DNA of 64,000 bases from Jaapia argillacea MUCL 33604 (GCA_000697665.1 KL197711.1:430221-494220), one strand, 5' to 3'. Shown: positions 36,795 to 49,600, counted from the first letter of the stretch. Numbers and translations are program-made. The notes: generated from the letters alone by a model not told the origin.

Positions 36795-38382
36795 ATGTCG
36801 TTCGCAAGGTCCGTCTGTGATTGTGGTCGATGAACTGAACTAACTTGAATATGCAGGCTGATATTGTGCGTGTCTGGAGTGTACGCCATGTTCCTCGTGA
36901 GTGTCCAGTCTTCAGCGACTCCGCCTGCTAACTCTGCCTTAGCTCTGGGCAATCGCACAAGAACGATGTACGCCAATTATCCAGTCCGCCTACTCCTACT
37001 AACCCTTTGCAGTATCTGTCCCTTTCCAGACTGTCGACGGCACTGCCGCACACAAGTTCCGCTCCCCACTCTTCATGGGCACACTCCAATCTTTTCTGTC
37101 CTGTCTCTCAGCCCTAACTTATATTCTCATCCGCCGCAAACCCGGCCAATCCCTCTGGGCCCTCTTGGGCTTGGACATTTCCTCGAATCACGCAAAGAAA
37201 CAGGCTCGTATCGGCACTCTCAACAGTACCCCAGACCTCTCGCCCAACGGAACACCCAGAGGCTCGGGTGCTCTCACACCAAACCCCGCCTATCTAAACG
37301 GCAACGGGAAGCTTACCCCAAACGGATCCTCTAAACTAAATGGCTCCTCGAAACCAAACGGTATCAACGGCCTCACACCAGCTTCCTTCAATCGCCCACC
37401 CCACTCCGTCGCCAAGCGCACCACCTCCTCTCTCCTCCTATATTACCTTCGCTGCTCCCTCTTCATCACCTCAGCAGCTCCCTTCGGCTTCGCATCCCTC
37501 TCCTACATCTCCTACCCCACCCTCGTCCTCGGCAAATCTTGCAAACTCGTTCCAGTCATGTTGATGAACCTGGTCTTGTACCGGAGAAAGTTTGCCGCCC
37601 ACAAGTACCTCGTCGTCGCCATGGTCACCATCGGCATCACGATGTTTATGCATTTTGGTGGAGATGGCAAGGGAAAGGCGGGCAAACATGGTGCCGCTGG
37701 TGGAGGCATGGGGAGAGAATTGATTGGTATAACCTATTTGCTCATCAACCTCGCGCTGGACGGCGCCACAAATTCCACTCAAGACCACATTTTTTCGTCA
37801 TTCCACCCGACAGGCGCCCAAATGATGTTCTTTATCAACCTCTTCTCCACCCTCCTCACCCTCACTCTATCGCTTCTCCCTCTACCATACATTCCCGTCT
37901 TGCACCCCAGTGAAGGCTGGGGAACAGAGTTTTGGGAGGCCGTCGCGTTTTTGAGAGGTCACAATGGTGTCGTGCAAGCCCTGGGAGGGTTTGCTATTAC
38001 CGGTGCTCTCGGCCAGTTGTTTATCTTTGAAACTTTGGAACATTTTGGGTCCTTGACGCTCGTGTTCGTCCTCTTTTCACCTTTCCTTTTTTGCTCTCCT
38101 GATCTTTCTTGTGATAGAACGATCACGTTGACCAGGAAGTTGTTCACCATGTTACTATCTGTTGTGCTTTATAACCATTCCCTAACTCAGGGTCAGTGGT
38201 TGGGTGCCGCTGTTGTCTTTGCTGGTATTTGTGTCGAGGCTTGGGTCAAGAGACGAGGTGGGTTTACACCATCTCATTGCTTTGTTGCTCAGTATTCAAT
38301 GCGCATTGAATGCTCCTGTGTAGACGTTCATGCGAAACGAGTAATTCAAGAAAAGGAAAAAGCAAAGATCAAGTCGTTATAG
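36795..38382 (+). CDS. HUT1: UDP-galactose transporter homologue Hut1 (ER nucleotide-sugar transporter)
   Basis: This is a multispanning ER membrane protein of the UAA/SLC35B1 family that exchanges nucleotide sugars or ATP with the ER lumen. The start at 36795 gives 'MSFARLILCVSGVYAMFLLW' after a 5' mini-exon of 14 bases. Exons join as '...AIAQERLSVPFQTVDG', then the main exon with 'HKFRSPLFMGTLQSFLSCL'. Later come 'SLSYISYPTLVLGKSCKLVP' (a family signature), 'YLLINLALDGATNSTQDHIF', 'GAQMMFFINLFSTLLTLTLS' and 'ALGQLFIFETLEHFGSLTLV'. The next exon has 'TITLTRKLFTMLLSVVLYN'. The tail 'VIQEKEKAKIKSL' ends in a dilysine-like ER retrieval sequence (K at -3 and -5). A Ser/Asn/Gly/Pro-rich loop between spans 2 and 3 (about 37230-37380) is longer than in yeast and holds 'TPNGSSKLNGSSKPNG'-type repeats. 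Five introns. Confidence 0.92.
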
Positions 38383-38820
38383 CACGATCTTTGGACAGGC
38401 ATACCTTGTTACCTACATGTATCACTGACATTCGCTGCCTTGTGCTCATTCCGCTCATTCCCTTGGGTTCTCCGCGTCACTTGGCATTACCTTTGTATAT
38501 CCACCTCACGTCTGACGCATCGCATTCATCTATCTTTATCTTGCACCATTGTCGTAGACAGACTTGTATCCTCCCATCGTCTGGTGGAATTCATCATAGT
38601 AGATCCAGATGGAGAATGGCATTTGATCAGGTTTCATTCCGCGATACTTTAAGATACAAGAACCCATGAGCGAGACAGTCAGAACTAGTAGTGAATAAAG
38701 AGTATGGATGATATTGGATATCAATGGGGCGCAACCAAGCAGAGAAACGGAATGATAGTGGAAGGAACCGGAGGTAAACCAACACCAGGTAGTGATAGTG
38801 GAGGTGGAGAGGCGAGGGTG
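38383..38820. other. Convergent 3' intergenic region
   Basis: About 440 bp between the ends of HUT1 and the pseudophosphatase gene. Only 3' flanks; short open frames on both strands show no coding character. Confidence 0.5.
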
Positions 38821-39971
38821 CTACGAGTCCATAGTAACGTCCATATCTTGTGAGTCGGGAGCTACTAGCATTCGTTTTCGGTCTTCCTCCCTAAATATAC
38901 CCATGACGTGAGAGGGACAGCACACAAAACCGCGGATGCGAACGTACCGCAGACCCTCCTCCTCATCTTCATCATCCTCCCTCTTCCTCCTCACACTATG
39001 ACTGACTATCCTATTGCCACCTTGGCCGTTCTGTGCTCCGTTCGTGTGTCGGTAGGCAGCGAGGGCTACTGATGCTTTATAGATTGATTCATACTCCTGT
39101 GTGGGACATGGGCATAAGGTGATGGCTGAGATGAACCAGGAGTGGGAGATTAGAATAGCGAACCCACCTTGATCTGAGTCAAGAAGCCTCCGTTTGGTGA
39201 TATACAATACCGTCGGTTTTGGACGTAATGGAGTGCGTTTTCCCATGATAGTTGATGGTGTTGCATTACGAACATGACAACGAACGCTGGGGAGAGACTG
39301 ATGCCACCTGAGGTGACGGGGATGTCAAGCGAGAACGTGCAATGAAGTGGCAAGATGAGATTGACGTGATTGTGAGGAGCAGAGTGGCGTACCGTTGCAG
39401 TGAACTAGTACTCTCCCACCGCTTGCTATAGCATTATCGATAAACTGTTTGGCTCTAGACCACGTCATAAGCCTTTCAACACCAGTAACCATTGTCAGGT
39501 ATATCGTGCGAACCGGGCACTCACAAAGGGAACAGTCGAATCAAGTTCTGCTCTTCATTGTCTTCGACGTCGAGCACTAGATAGATAAAGCTCTCGGGAA
39601 AGCGGGGGCGGACCGAGAAGGCCTCTTTTGCGTCGCGTATGCAGACACTGATGGTAGGTGTGGTGTAGGAGGACACGGTGACCAGCATAGGGCAAGGTCA
39701 GCAAGGAACAGCTTGATTGAACGAATGGCGACGGACATGTGTGTAACACCCAACGTCTGTAACGTTGGTAAAGATTTGGAAACCTGGAAAGGACCCAACC
39801 AAAGGTTTGGCAAGATCTCTTGACATTCACGCCTCATCTCGTATCTGACGCCCGCATCCGAGTTAAGGTTGCCGTGGCTGGTGATGGGAGGGAAACTGAC
39901 CTCCATTCGACGTCGCCAGGACCTTGAATGAGATCTCGCAGTTGTTCTTCGGTGAGGGGTGGGGTAGCCAT
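38821..39971 (-). CDS. STYX-like pseudophosphatase (dual-specificity phosphatase fold)
   Basis: This has the fold of dual-specificity phosphatases. Exons from the ATG at 39971 give 'MATPPLTEEQLRDLIQGPGD', then 'YEMRRECQEILPNLWLGPF', then 'LPTLQTLGVTHI', then 'VCIRDAKEAFSVRPRFPESF'. Next come 'YLVLDVEDNEEQNLIRLFP', then 'AKQFIDNAIASGGRVLVHCN' joined to 'GGISLSPAFVVMFVMQH', then 'WENALHYVQNRRYCISPNGG', and a tail with an acidic-basic patch ('SVRRKREDDEDEEEGLR') ending 'DMDVTMDS'. The P-loop reads H-C-N-G-G-I-S-L. The nucleophilic Cys is present, but the invariant Arg of HCX5R is a Leu, so catalysis is unlikely. It is best described as STYX-related, probably a phospho-binding or scaffolding protein. 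The basic patch before the C-terminus could be a nuclear signal. Five to seven introns. Confidence 0.85.
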
Positions 39972-40245
39972 CGATGGGTATTTTGAGGGTGGGGAGGGTG
40001 GCAATGGAGGTGGAAGGATGTCAGGATGCGTGCGTGCGGAATGGGACTTGTTCTACTTTACATGGCGTTGGTTACATATCGTTGGTAACCGATCCAGGCT
40101 TTGCTACGAACTTGGCGGTGCAACACGATCTCAGTACCTTGAACCCTCTGATCTCCCTGGACTCTGAATCTGGCACAGATCACCAATCATCTCAGGCTTG
40201 AACTAGCGTTTGAGAACTTCAGCCCAGAAGGCCAGGACTTGTGCG
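39972..40245. promoter_or_regulatory. Divergent promoter region pseudophosphatase / ZNG1
   Basis: About 275 bp lie between two outward-facing start codons. The interval begins next to the pseudophosphatase ATG with a GGTGGGGAGGG-type purine block. No TATA box assigned. Confidence 0.35.
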
Positions 40246-41900
40246 ATGGAAGACGACGAAGATATCCCGTTCGTTGTTCCCGTGTACCTTGATCCATTTC
40301 CGCCTTAATATCCTAATAGTGTCCTCATTGATCCCCAAGCCAACCCGACCCCTGATGATCAAACGTACGCCGTCTCCGATTGTTCTCCCTTGATTAGTTC
40401 TGACACAATGTCATAGCGATGCCGCCAAGGGGTCTATACCGCCCACGCGTGTTCCTCTAACCATCATATCCGGATTTCTGGGCGCAGGAAAATCCACTCT
40501 GATCAGGTCGGCACCTTTGAGTAAACGCATACACTTTTGATTGACCATCCTCCTCGTCAGACGGATCTTGACAGAGAGACATGGCTATCGTATAGCAGTG
40601 ATAATGAATGAGTTTGGCGATACTGCAGTATGTCCTCCATAATGTCTATTATATACCGGGGTTGTCCATATCCTCAGCATTAGGACATTGAAGGTATGAT
40701 CTCCCTCCTGCCCCAGGTGATCACAGCGATAATGGTCAACGCCGGCAGCCAAGACGATCAACGTCACTTCGCCCGACAATCCCGCAGAAGGCTCTGAAGA
40801 GTTTTTGGAACTTGCGAATGGATGTCTGTGCTGCAGTATCAAAGATAGCGGAGTTGCCGCGATTGAGAAGCTGATGCAGAGGAAAGGGGCGTTTGATTAT
40901 ATTCTTTTGGAGACCACCGGCTTAGCAGACCCAGGTGAGTCTTCTCCTTCCCTTGCTTCCACATCTGGAGGTGTATTGATGGAGGGTATATTACAAAAGG
41001 CCCCATCGCTTCAATATTCTGGCATAATGAAGAGTTCTCGATGGGTGCGGGTAGGGATATCCATCTTGATGGTGTTGTTTGTGTCGTGGATGCGGTCTTT
41101 GGGCGTAAGGCAAGTATATACCTCTGGTCGGCCGATTCGAGCGATGATGCTAACGGGTTCTAGCAAATGGAAGAGGACCACGCAGTGGATGGGATCGGCG
41201 AAAGTCTACGGCAAGTCTTTGACTCTGTTTATGAGCGTGAGAGTAGACTAACCTGAATTTTCCCTGACCAAGTCAAATTGCTTCATCCGACGTTATCCTG
41301 CTGAATAAAACAGACCTTGTACCCGAATCTGATCTGATTTCCACTGAAGAGGTGCTACGCCAAGTCAATCCCGCTGCGACAATACACCGAACAGTCCGAG
41401 GACAAATCGACCTAGCGCATATCATCGGCATTGACGCATTTTCCTCTCGGCCTCTTCCTGGCGACAGTCATCGACAAGAAAGCTGCCAGGAAGATCACGA
41501 TCATTCCACACATCCACACGTTGATACCATCAACCACTATGAGATTCGTGGGATTTCAAGCCTACAAGTTACTTGCCCCGTGTTAACGGATACCGCCCTC
41601 GAACGCTTGGACGAATGGATTCGTACTATCCTATGGGAAAACCGCCTCGTCAACGACGATCGCACCACTGAGGGCCTGGAGGTTTTGAGGTGTAAAGGGA
41701 TGTTTAGCAAGAATTCAGGAGAGAGATATGTGTTGCAGGGCGTGAAACATTTGTACGATATACAAGAGGTGAAGGGGAGTGAGGACATGGGAGTGCCGGA
41801 CGTGGGGAAACTTGTGTTGATAGGCAAGGGGTTGGGTGAAGTCGTGCGACGCAGTTTGGAGAGACTTTTCGTAGCACAAGTCGATGACATTGGGCAATAA
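40246..41900 (+). CDS. ZNG1: ZNG1/CBWD zinc-regulated GTPase metallochaperone (CobW family)
   Basis: Eukaryotic CobW/COG0523 proteins of the ZNG1 branch deliver zinc to methionine aminopeptidase 1 with GTP hydrolysis. The start at 40246 encodes '[12 protein letters not shown]', which lies where ZNG1 proteins carry their short MetAP-binding N-terminal motif. The G domain follows: P-loop '[16 protein letters not shown]', '[14 protein letters not shown]', the metal-binding '[14 protein letters not shown]' (GCxCC), '[10 protein letters not shown]', and the NKxD-type '[19 protein letters not shown]'. A His-rich loop ('[19 protein letters not shown]') precedes the C-terminal CobW domain ('[20 protein letters not shown]', '[20 protein letters not shown]'). 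The protein ends '...VAQVDDIGQ' at 41900. At least seven introns, some short exons. The function given is from the family; the N-terminal motif here is a variant (see findings). Confidence 0.88.
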
Positions 41901-42032
41901 ATGTCAAGATGAATTTACATAACTTAGATAAACATGCTTCTTGATAAGATCGGCCAGATAACTGGGGCTATTAAACCTTGTCTTAATCATTTGTCTTAAT
42001 CATCGTCGTCAGTTGTCTGGTCCGTGCACAAT

Positions 42033-45000
42033 ATGAGGGTAGTCTCGACGTTCCATGCTCCGTCGTCCGTCGCCTCGTCTGTCAAATGTCGCTTGCTGGT
42101 GAACAGCGAGCAAGAGTACTTGGTAGTCGCAAAGACCAACAGACTCCAAGTCTTCGCCTTGCGCTCAGCCGGCCTGCATCTCGAATGTACTCTGGAGATA
42201 TGGGGAAGAGTAGTTGCACTCAGGGCTATACCTTCAAAGGTCAGTCAATTTGGTAGTGCTCATACTACATACTCTCACTACCCGCTAACCCCTAACTAGA
42301 ATGCCTCTTACTCGAACCTAGCCGTTCTCACGGACCACCCAGATCCAAGACTCATCATCCTCTCGTACACGAAGCCCCACGAGGCACATCCAGAACTGGT
42401 CTCCAAACACTCCGTACCGCTGCATGAGCGCACCTCTAGACACGCAGAGTTCTTCAACGACGTCCTCGTCCATCCATCGGGTCGAGTAGCCCTCGTTAGC
42501 TGCTATGCTGGAAAGTTGAAGGTTGTCGTATTCAACGATGCCCAATACGGCAGGGACTTTGATGTTCAGTGAGTCAGCCTATCTTTCTCAAACTCTGGAT
42601 GAACTAACTGTGCAATTTAGACTCCCAGAGTTGAATGTCTTATCAATCTGTTTCCTCCCCGTACCATCGGACTCTTATACCATTGGCATCCTCCATATTG
42701 ATCACCAGAAACGCATCCAACTCCTCTCCCGTGACCTCAACGTATCGCTCACTGACTTTGAACTCTCACCCATCCCTTCCAATGCGCTTCTCAGTACATT
42801 GCTTTCATCCAACACCTTTCCCATTCTCGACACCCCTCCGATTTTGATCCCCGTGGCGCCTCCCACCAATCTATCGGATTTGGAAGACGGGGAAGAAGAA
42901 CCTCCTCTGGGTGGTGTGCTCATCGTGGGCGGACGAAAGATCCTCTTTTACGGCCTGGCTAGTTTGCGACAGGTGACGAAACATCAAGGAAAGAGGAGGA
43001 GGCTGGAAGAAAAGAAGGGTCGTACTGCTGCAGAATCGATCACGGCTAAGGAGAAGGAGAAGGAAAGAGAACTCAGGAAGAGAAAGGCGAAAGCTTCTGT
43101 TGACTGGGCATGGAGTGAGGTCACCGCGTTCGTTCATCCTCTGGTTTTGAACTAGCCACGATATTGACATCTTGTCGCTAGGTATTGTACCATCGGTGAA
43201 GAGAGCTTAAGGGTTATCCTCGGCGACGCCTATGGTCGATTGGCCATGTTATTCTTTGGCACTCCAGATCAAACTGGGCTTGTCCTTCTACCCCTTGGCC
43301 AGGTACTGGTCTCGTCTATAATTTGCACTTTGTTGGCTTACGCTGTCGTCGCAGTCATCCTCTCCCACCTCGTTAACACACCTCACTGGTCAAATCGTCT
43401 ATCTTGGCTCCCACATGGGCGACTCTCACCTCATCCGTATTCACCCTACTCCCGTTTTATCTCTGGACACCCCCACCCTCCCTATACCAGAAGGACTCGG
43501 GGTCATATCTGCCTCATCTCTGATGTCAGGTGCAAAGGGGAAAGGGAAGGCCTTTGGTGGTGGTTCCGATTTCAGCAAAGGATCGATTGTGAACGCGAAG
43601 GGTAGTTATGTGGAAGTTATCGAGAGCTTCAGCAACATTGCTCCAATCATGGATGCCGTTGTTGCTGATACAGATGGAAGTGGTCATGTAAGTCGATGGT
43701 TTCCTTTTTTTGCAATCTTTCTTTCCGACAATCATTTTCTGTTGCCAGACCCAGATTGTGACTTGCTCTGGTGGAAGAAATACCGGAGCTCTCAAGGTCA
43801 TTCGGAATGGCGCCGATTTCACCCAACAAGCTGCCCTTGAGGGTCTGGAGAATATCATTAATGTTTGGCCCATTCGCTCGAGCTTTAAGGAAACGTGAGT
43901 CCACCGACTATCCGTGCTTCTTCTCTCAGCGTTTACTGGGTCTACAGGTTCCACTCTCACCTTCTGGTTTCCACCCCGCGAGAAACACATGTATATCGGT
44001 TCGAAAATAATGGCGAAGCATTCACTCGCATGGAGCCGTTGGGATTCGTGACCACTCTACCCAGTCTGGCGGTCTCCAATGTCTCTAGGCGTTCCATTCA
44101 GTCTGGTCGGTCCACTTATGGAGATTCGCCCTGGATCGTTCAAGTTACTCGCGAAAAGGTTGTGCTGGTCGAGTTCGACGCCAATCTTGGATCATTCTCG
44201 GCCACGGGGGAACAGTGGTTCTCCACAAAACTACCAGGCAACTTGGTAGAACGGGAAATTCTGGCCGCGAGTGTAAATGCCAATCAAATTGTCGTGGCGT
44301 TGACTGGAGGAACACTTATACTGCTGAATTTGGATGATCGTGGTCGATTCAACCTCATATGGTGAGCTCGTCGAAGTCGAAGCTCAAGTGAGGTTCTGAC
44401 TATTGAATTTTTTTAGCTTCAAAGATATGCCATACGAGAACTCCGAAATCTCTGCTGTTTCCTGTGTCCCCTCGGATCCCACAAAAAACTTCACGACCAC
44501 CATTGTCGTTTCTTTCTGGGGTTCGAATCACGTCGATGTTCTGGCAGTGCAAAGAGAAGACCCATATTTGACTCTACTCTGCGCGACTGAGGGCCTTCGC
44601 TCACTTCCTCGCTCACTTCTTCTCCGCGACTTCGAGCCTGGCTCTAAGGACCGTAGGACCCACCTACTCGTAGGCTTGGCGGACGGCTCCTTGGTCACAT
44701 TTGCTTTGAGGGAAGGCAAACTGTTGGACAAAAGAGTGTTTTCGCTAGGGGATGGGCCCGTTTCACTAGCACCATGCGATGTGAACGGCATAAAGACCAT
44801 CTTTGCTTGCGCGAGCAGGGCGTGTATCTTATCTTGGGAAAAGGAAAGAATTCACCAGTCACCCATGCTCCTCAATGTGAGTTTCTGTCCATTTGGTTGT
44901 TTCATTTGATGTGACCCCTGTTCTGTAAAGAACGTTGTGGCAGCCTCGTCGTTGAACACTCGGAGCTTTTCGTCTTGCCTGTTACTCGCTACTACGACGA

Positions 45001-46578
45001 CGCTCGTGATCGGCAATGTCGGGCACTTGGATAGAATGCATATTCGTTCAGTGAGGGACTATGATTGACTATTCTCAAGTATCACTTTCGAGCCATTTAT
45101 AGATCGGTTCAAGTTCAGATAGTCCGAGGCGCATCACTCATAACCCTGCCGTCAAAATGTTTGGTGTCGCATATATCCGCACGCAACCACTTCGAGTTGG
45201 TGACTCCGACACACCCGTCAGCAGCTTCAGGATACTTGATGATACCACCTTTGACTGTGAGCACTTTCCCTTCGAAAAAGTTCTTTTGATGTCGAAGTCG
45301 ACGTCGCTTCTTTAGGTATTGGCGAATATGTATGTGAAGGTGATGAAGAGATCACAGCGGTGTCAACTTTCGGGATAGTTGTTGAAGGTATAGCAACTTC
45401 TTACTTTGCTGTCGGAACTGTTTGTTACGGCGATGCCGAGGACGAGCCTACCCGCGGTCGTTTGCTGATATTCAACCCTGCACAACGTGAAAGCGGCATG
45501 TTTGGCGACCTGAGCCTTGCCCTCGTCGGCTCTGCTGAGGTGAATGGGTGTGTGTACGCCATTGCCAATGTCGGTGCCCTTCTTGCTGCTGCTGTGAATA
45601 CATCTGTGAGTGAGCAATTTATTGTTCTATCTTCGCCTGAGTTACCTGACTGTATTTAAGGTTGTTCTTTTCCGTTATGGGAGTAGAGAGAGCTCCGACT
45701 CTCCAGCTCCTTTGCAGAAAGTTGCAGATTGGAATCACAATTATTTTGTGACAAATCTCGTATCCCGCGGAGAGTCCTTGATTGCTGGCGATGCCATCAG
45801 CTCTATCTCAGTTCTCAGAGTGTCCGATTCACGCCTGCAGACGGTTGCGAGAGACTACACTCCGTTATGGCCAGTTGCCATCGAGACTCTGGATGACAGC
45901 AACATTATTGGCGCCGATGTGAGTATAAGTCAACTTCTTCTTGCTCCCCTGACGAGGTTCCCTTGCAGTGTGATTGCAATCTCGTAGTGTTTACATTGCA
46001 AAGTGGCAATGCGCGAGCGTCATTGGAGTGCCAAGGGTCATACCATCTGGGCGAGATGGTGAATAAATTTGTCCCTGGTGAGTCAAGTAAGGTAAGTAGT
46101 CAATCCCGGCTCGTTGACACCATTTTGCCTAGGTGGTCTGTCATCCAATCCCTCGCGAAATATGTCCGTCGAATCAAGACAATTGTTTTTTACATCCTCT
46201 GGGCGCATTGGGGCGATCCTCGATCTGGGTCCGGATCTTTCTCTCCACATGGGCGACCTTCAACGGAATATGGAGGAGTTGATCAGAGGACCTGGAGGGG
46301 TTCGACATTCGGAGTGAGTGTGAATTGTTACTTCTACCATGGGTTGTCGTGACCGAATGTCGTCCAGGTGGCGCTCTCCTGCCAACTCGCGGGGAAGGTC
46401 GGACGCAACACACTCGTTTGGATTCCTTGATGGAGACTTCCTCGAACAGTTCCTTGCACTTGCTCCCGACTCAATGATGGCAAAGCGTGTCTTGGATGGC
46501 ACAGATGTGGCGAAACGCTTGAAGTTGTCCTGCAGTCAAATCACCAGCATTCTGGAGACGCTTCAGGGTATGCACTAG
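42033..46578 (+). CDS. DDB1: DDB1, adaptor of Cul4 ubiquitin ligases (triple beta-propeller)
   Basis: This is a large multi-propeller protein of the DDB1/CPSF160/SF3b130 family. DDB1 links Cul4-Roc1 to substrate receptors for DNA damage repair and, in fungi, chromatin silencing. The start at 42033 gives 'MRVVSTFHAPSSVASSVKCR'. Characteristic segments in order are 'LVVAKTNRLQVFALRSAG', 'HPDPRLIILSYT', 'EEPPLGGVLIVGGRKILFYG', 'IGDAYGRL'-type repeats, 'YLGSHMGDSHLIRI', 'VIESFSNIAPIMDAVVADTD' followed by 'QIVTCSGGRNTGALKVIRNG', 'VLVGLADGSLVTF'-like blades, 'AVSTFGIVVEGIATSYFAVG', 'RGESLIAGDAISSISVLRV', and the C-terminal helical 'DGDFLEQFLALAPDSMMAKR'. The motif 'APIMDAVVADTDGSG...GGRNTGAL' favours DDB1 over the splicing or polyadenylation paralogues. 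A lysine-rich insert ('KEKEKERELRKRKAKA') at about 43040-43095 is unusual. Over a dozen introns. 133 bp downstream of ZNG1 in tandem. Confidence 0.9.
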
Positions 46579-46663
46579 TTACTATCATCAATGTATCGTT
46601 ACTACAGAGTCCGTTGAGAATATGTGTATATGAAGTTAGAAGGAGAGTTGAAGACTTTGCGAA

Positions 46664-49600
46664 CTAGAGATGGAGGCCTAGAAAGAGGCGTGTGATTAGC
46701 CCCCCCGACATCGTCATGGCAGGGTCTATGGTCACTGGATGGTGTTCTGAACTCGCTCTTTGAGGAGCAAAGAAGAACCCTGCGGTGAGGACAAGATAGC
46801 TAGAAAATATGCCATCAGCAATTTGTCATAGTGGAAGCAGGCGGCATACCTAAGAATCAAAATACTGCCTCGATAGTAATTGCTCTTCGCCTCGATGTAG
46901 GTATACGTAAGGAGGAAGATGGACAAGATTATCACGACGACATCCCATCTCGGGAAGATCAGACTGGGGCAGACATTGAGTAGAGCGCAGGGGTGTCAAT
47001 GGCATGAACATACGTGAAGGTATTCGCAATGGTGCCCAGATCTCCAGAATTGTACCATGCAGAGAATGTGACCATTGCGGGTATTTGAAGGAGGCAAACT
47101 TGAAGGGCATATGCGGAACCAATTTCCATACTGTAGAAAACGTTGGCATTAGGATATGGGGTCAGGGGCGGCCCTCGACTTACCTCAGAGCTATGTTTCC
47201 ATTTAACGCAAAGGCCATGGCATTCATGAACTCCGTGGTATTGGGGACGAGCGCAAACAAGGTAACTCCAAGGAATTTCTCATCGATGCCTGACCCTTCC
47301 AAGACTACGTCCACCACGTCCACCAAAAGCTCTGCAGAATTGGGTTGGGTTGGAGCGCCCTCGATGAATTGTGAAATACATACCGGCAATGACGGAGTAA
47401 AGAGCTGTACAAGCAAGTAAGACACTAGCGCTGGTCGTTCGACTCCAGGATGGTGCATCGTGACCTCCATGGGCGGCACCTTCGTCAACCTCCACTCCTG
47501 ACGTCCTGATCCTGGCTGGAGATTGTGATTGAGTTTGTTGATGTCGTAGCGCGCTGACAGTGGCCACGGCGACTGCTCGTGTAAAATCGTCCGAGCTCAT
47601 GCTCTCTGGTAACTGTATAGGCTGCATAGTGGCGCTCTTGATCGCCTGATCGACACTTTCAAAAATCGGGGTATAACCGTGGTCCTGATTGGTAGGAGCA
47701 TACGAAATATGTCCAGGGACGGAAGGCGTCTCGGCCTGAGCTTCGAGAATCGTATGAACGGATGGGTGGCCACCGGGAGTGGTTGGCACTTGGTCGTACG
47801 TACGGGGCATTGGAGTCTCGCTTCGCGAGGGTGCAGAGCTTCCTCTATTTGCGATAGTGCTCGGTTTATGGCGGAGAGATTCTCGATCCCGTAATCCAGG
47901 AGGGACGAAACGATGGTAAACGGACATGCGGTTCTGCCCGGCAGGCAGCGGGAGCTCCAGCTGTAGAAGCTGTTGCGGGTTCTGCCAGATCTGAGAGGCG
48001 TGAGTGCGGAGGGAAAACCAGAGACCAATAAGATACGACTGTGCCAATTGTTAGTGTCAATCAACGATTGCAAAGATTGGCACTCACAAAGAGTAGAACC
48101 GCAGCACAGAAGTACATCAAAGTCTTCACGGTGGACTGGTAAAAGGGATCCTTTACGGGATCGGGGTATTCGTAGTAACAGTGGTGACATTTCCAAGGCG
48201 CGTCGGAGGGAGATGGTGAGTCGGGACATCCACTACAGATCAGTTGAAACTGGAGACGACCGTATGTGAGCCACGCAAATAACTTCAAACAGAAGATATT
48301 GACCCACATTCCCATAGGTTTGATAGAACAGTGTTGGTGTGAGAGTTCCGATGATGGCCATAATCAACATGGTACTCGTCACGCCAGCGCTCTTCGCATT
48401 AAACTTCTGCTCCTTCCGTCTTAACGCCCCGCTGCACATGCTAACCCCGGGCATTAACAACACACCGGCCAATATGCTCCCGACAATAGATCCCTCAACT
48501 AATCTCCCCTTGCCTTGAGTGAGGGCGATCGAGTATAGGATCACTTCGATGATCGAACCAAAGGTAGCGTTGATGACCGCGCCCATCCCAATCGAGGACT
48601 GCGCTGAAATCGAGGCAACAGCCATTCCGATGAAGTAGGAGAGTGGTATAACGCTGAGCAAGCTGAGAGTGAAGATGAGGGCACGGGATGTTAGGAAAAC
48701 TAGTAGAGCAGGAATATGTCTTCCAGCCTTCTCGCGGCGCTCTGCAAGGGGAAGCAGCAGAAATCCGTCCAGTATAACGAAGAAAACGAGCGGAAGGAGG
48801 TTAATAAACAAAATGTTGACGCCCCCGACGGTATACTTGAAGTATTTCCATCCTGTGGCACGATACGTGCAGAGTAGTACTGTCGAGGAAGGAGATCCCG
48901 ATGGAGCTGCTTGACCCGCAGAAAGTCTCGCATGTTTCAAGACAAACGATGCTTGTTGAGGAGTCGTGGTGCCGTTCGTGTGATCAACGGAGCCGGATTC
49001 GCGGACGGGTGGGGAAGCGACGACAAGGGCTGCGGGAGCCGCACAAAACCGGATTGTCGTGGGACGCCCAAACATAAACTTCAAAAGAGCCCAGTTCAGT
49101 TTTGCCATGGGGATCGTCACGATAAGTCCCCAACATATCAGACATACGGCAAGCATTAAAGGTGCAATGACACACGTAAATGCAAGCCAAAAGCAGATTC
49201 TACCCAGGATATCGTCCGCGATACCGCCAGGCAAGGCCTTGGACCCATCAGCCGCAACAGTGGCACCGTAGGCTTTTGACGGTGCAAGAGGATCTGAGCT
49301 ATGAGGAGCAAGGAGTGGAGTTTGCTCTGAGGATTCCAAAGGTGCAGGGTTCAGGTATGCCGTCCTTGGGGTGATAGTTGCATGCTTGGATAATGGTGAA
49401 TCGTGTTCGAGATCGTCGTTACCACCGAAGCTATTCCTCACCCCATCTGATCCAGGTGGCCTTTGATCGCCACGATGGTTCTCTTCATCTTCCTCCCTAA
49501 ATGGATCCTCACCAATATCCCCTTCCACATATTTCCCGAACGGCCATACAATGTACCAACCCAGGCCGTAAACCAAGGACGCGTATCTCCTTCCACCTCT

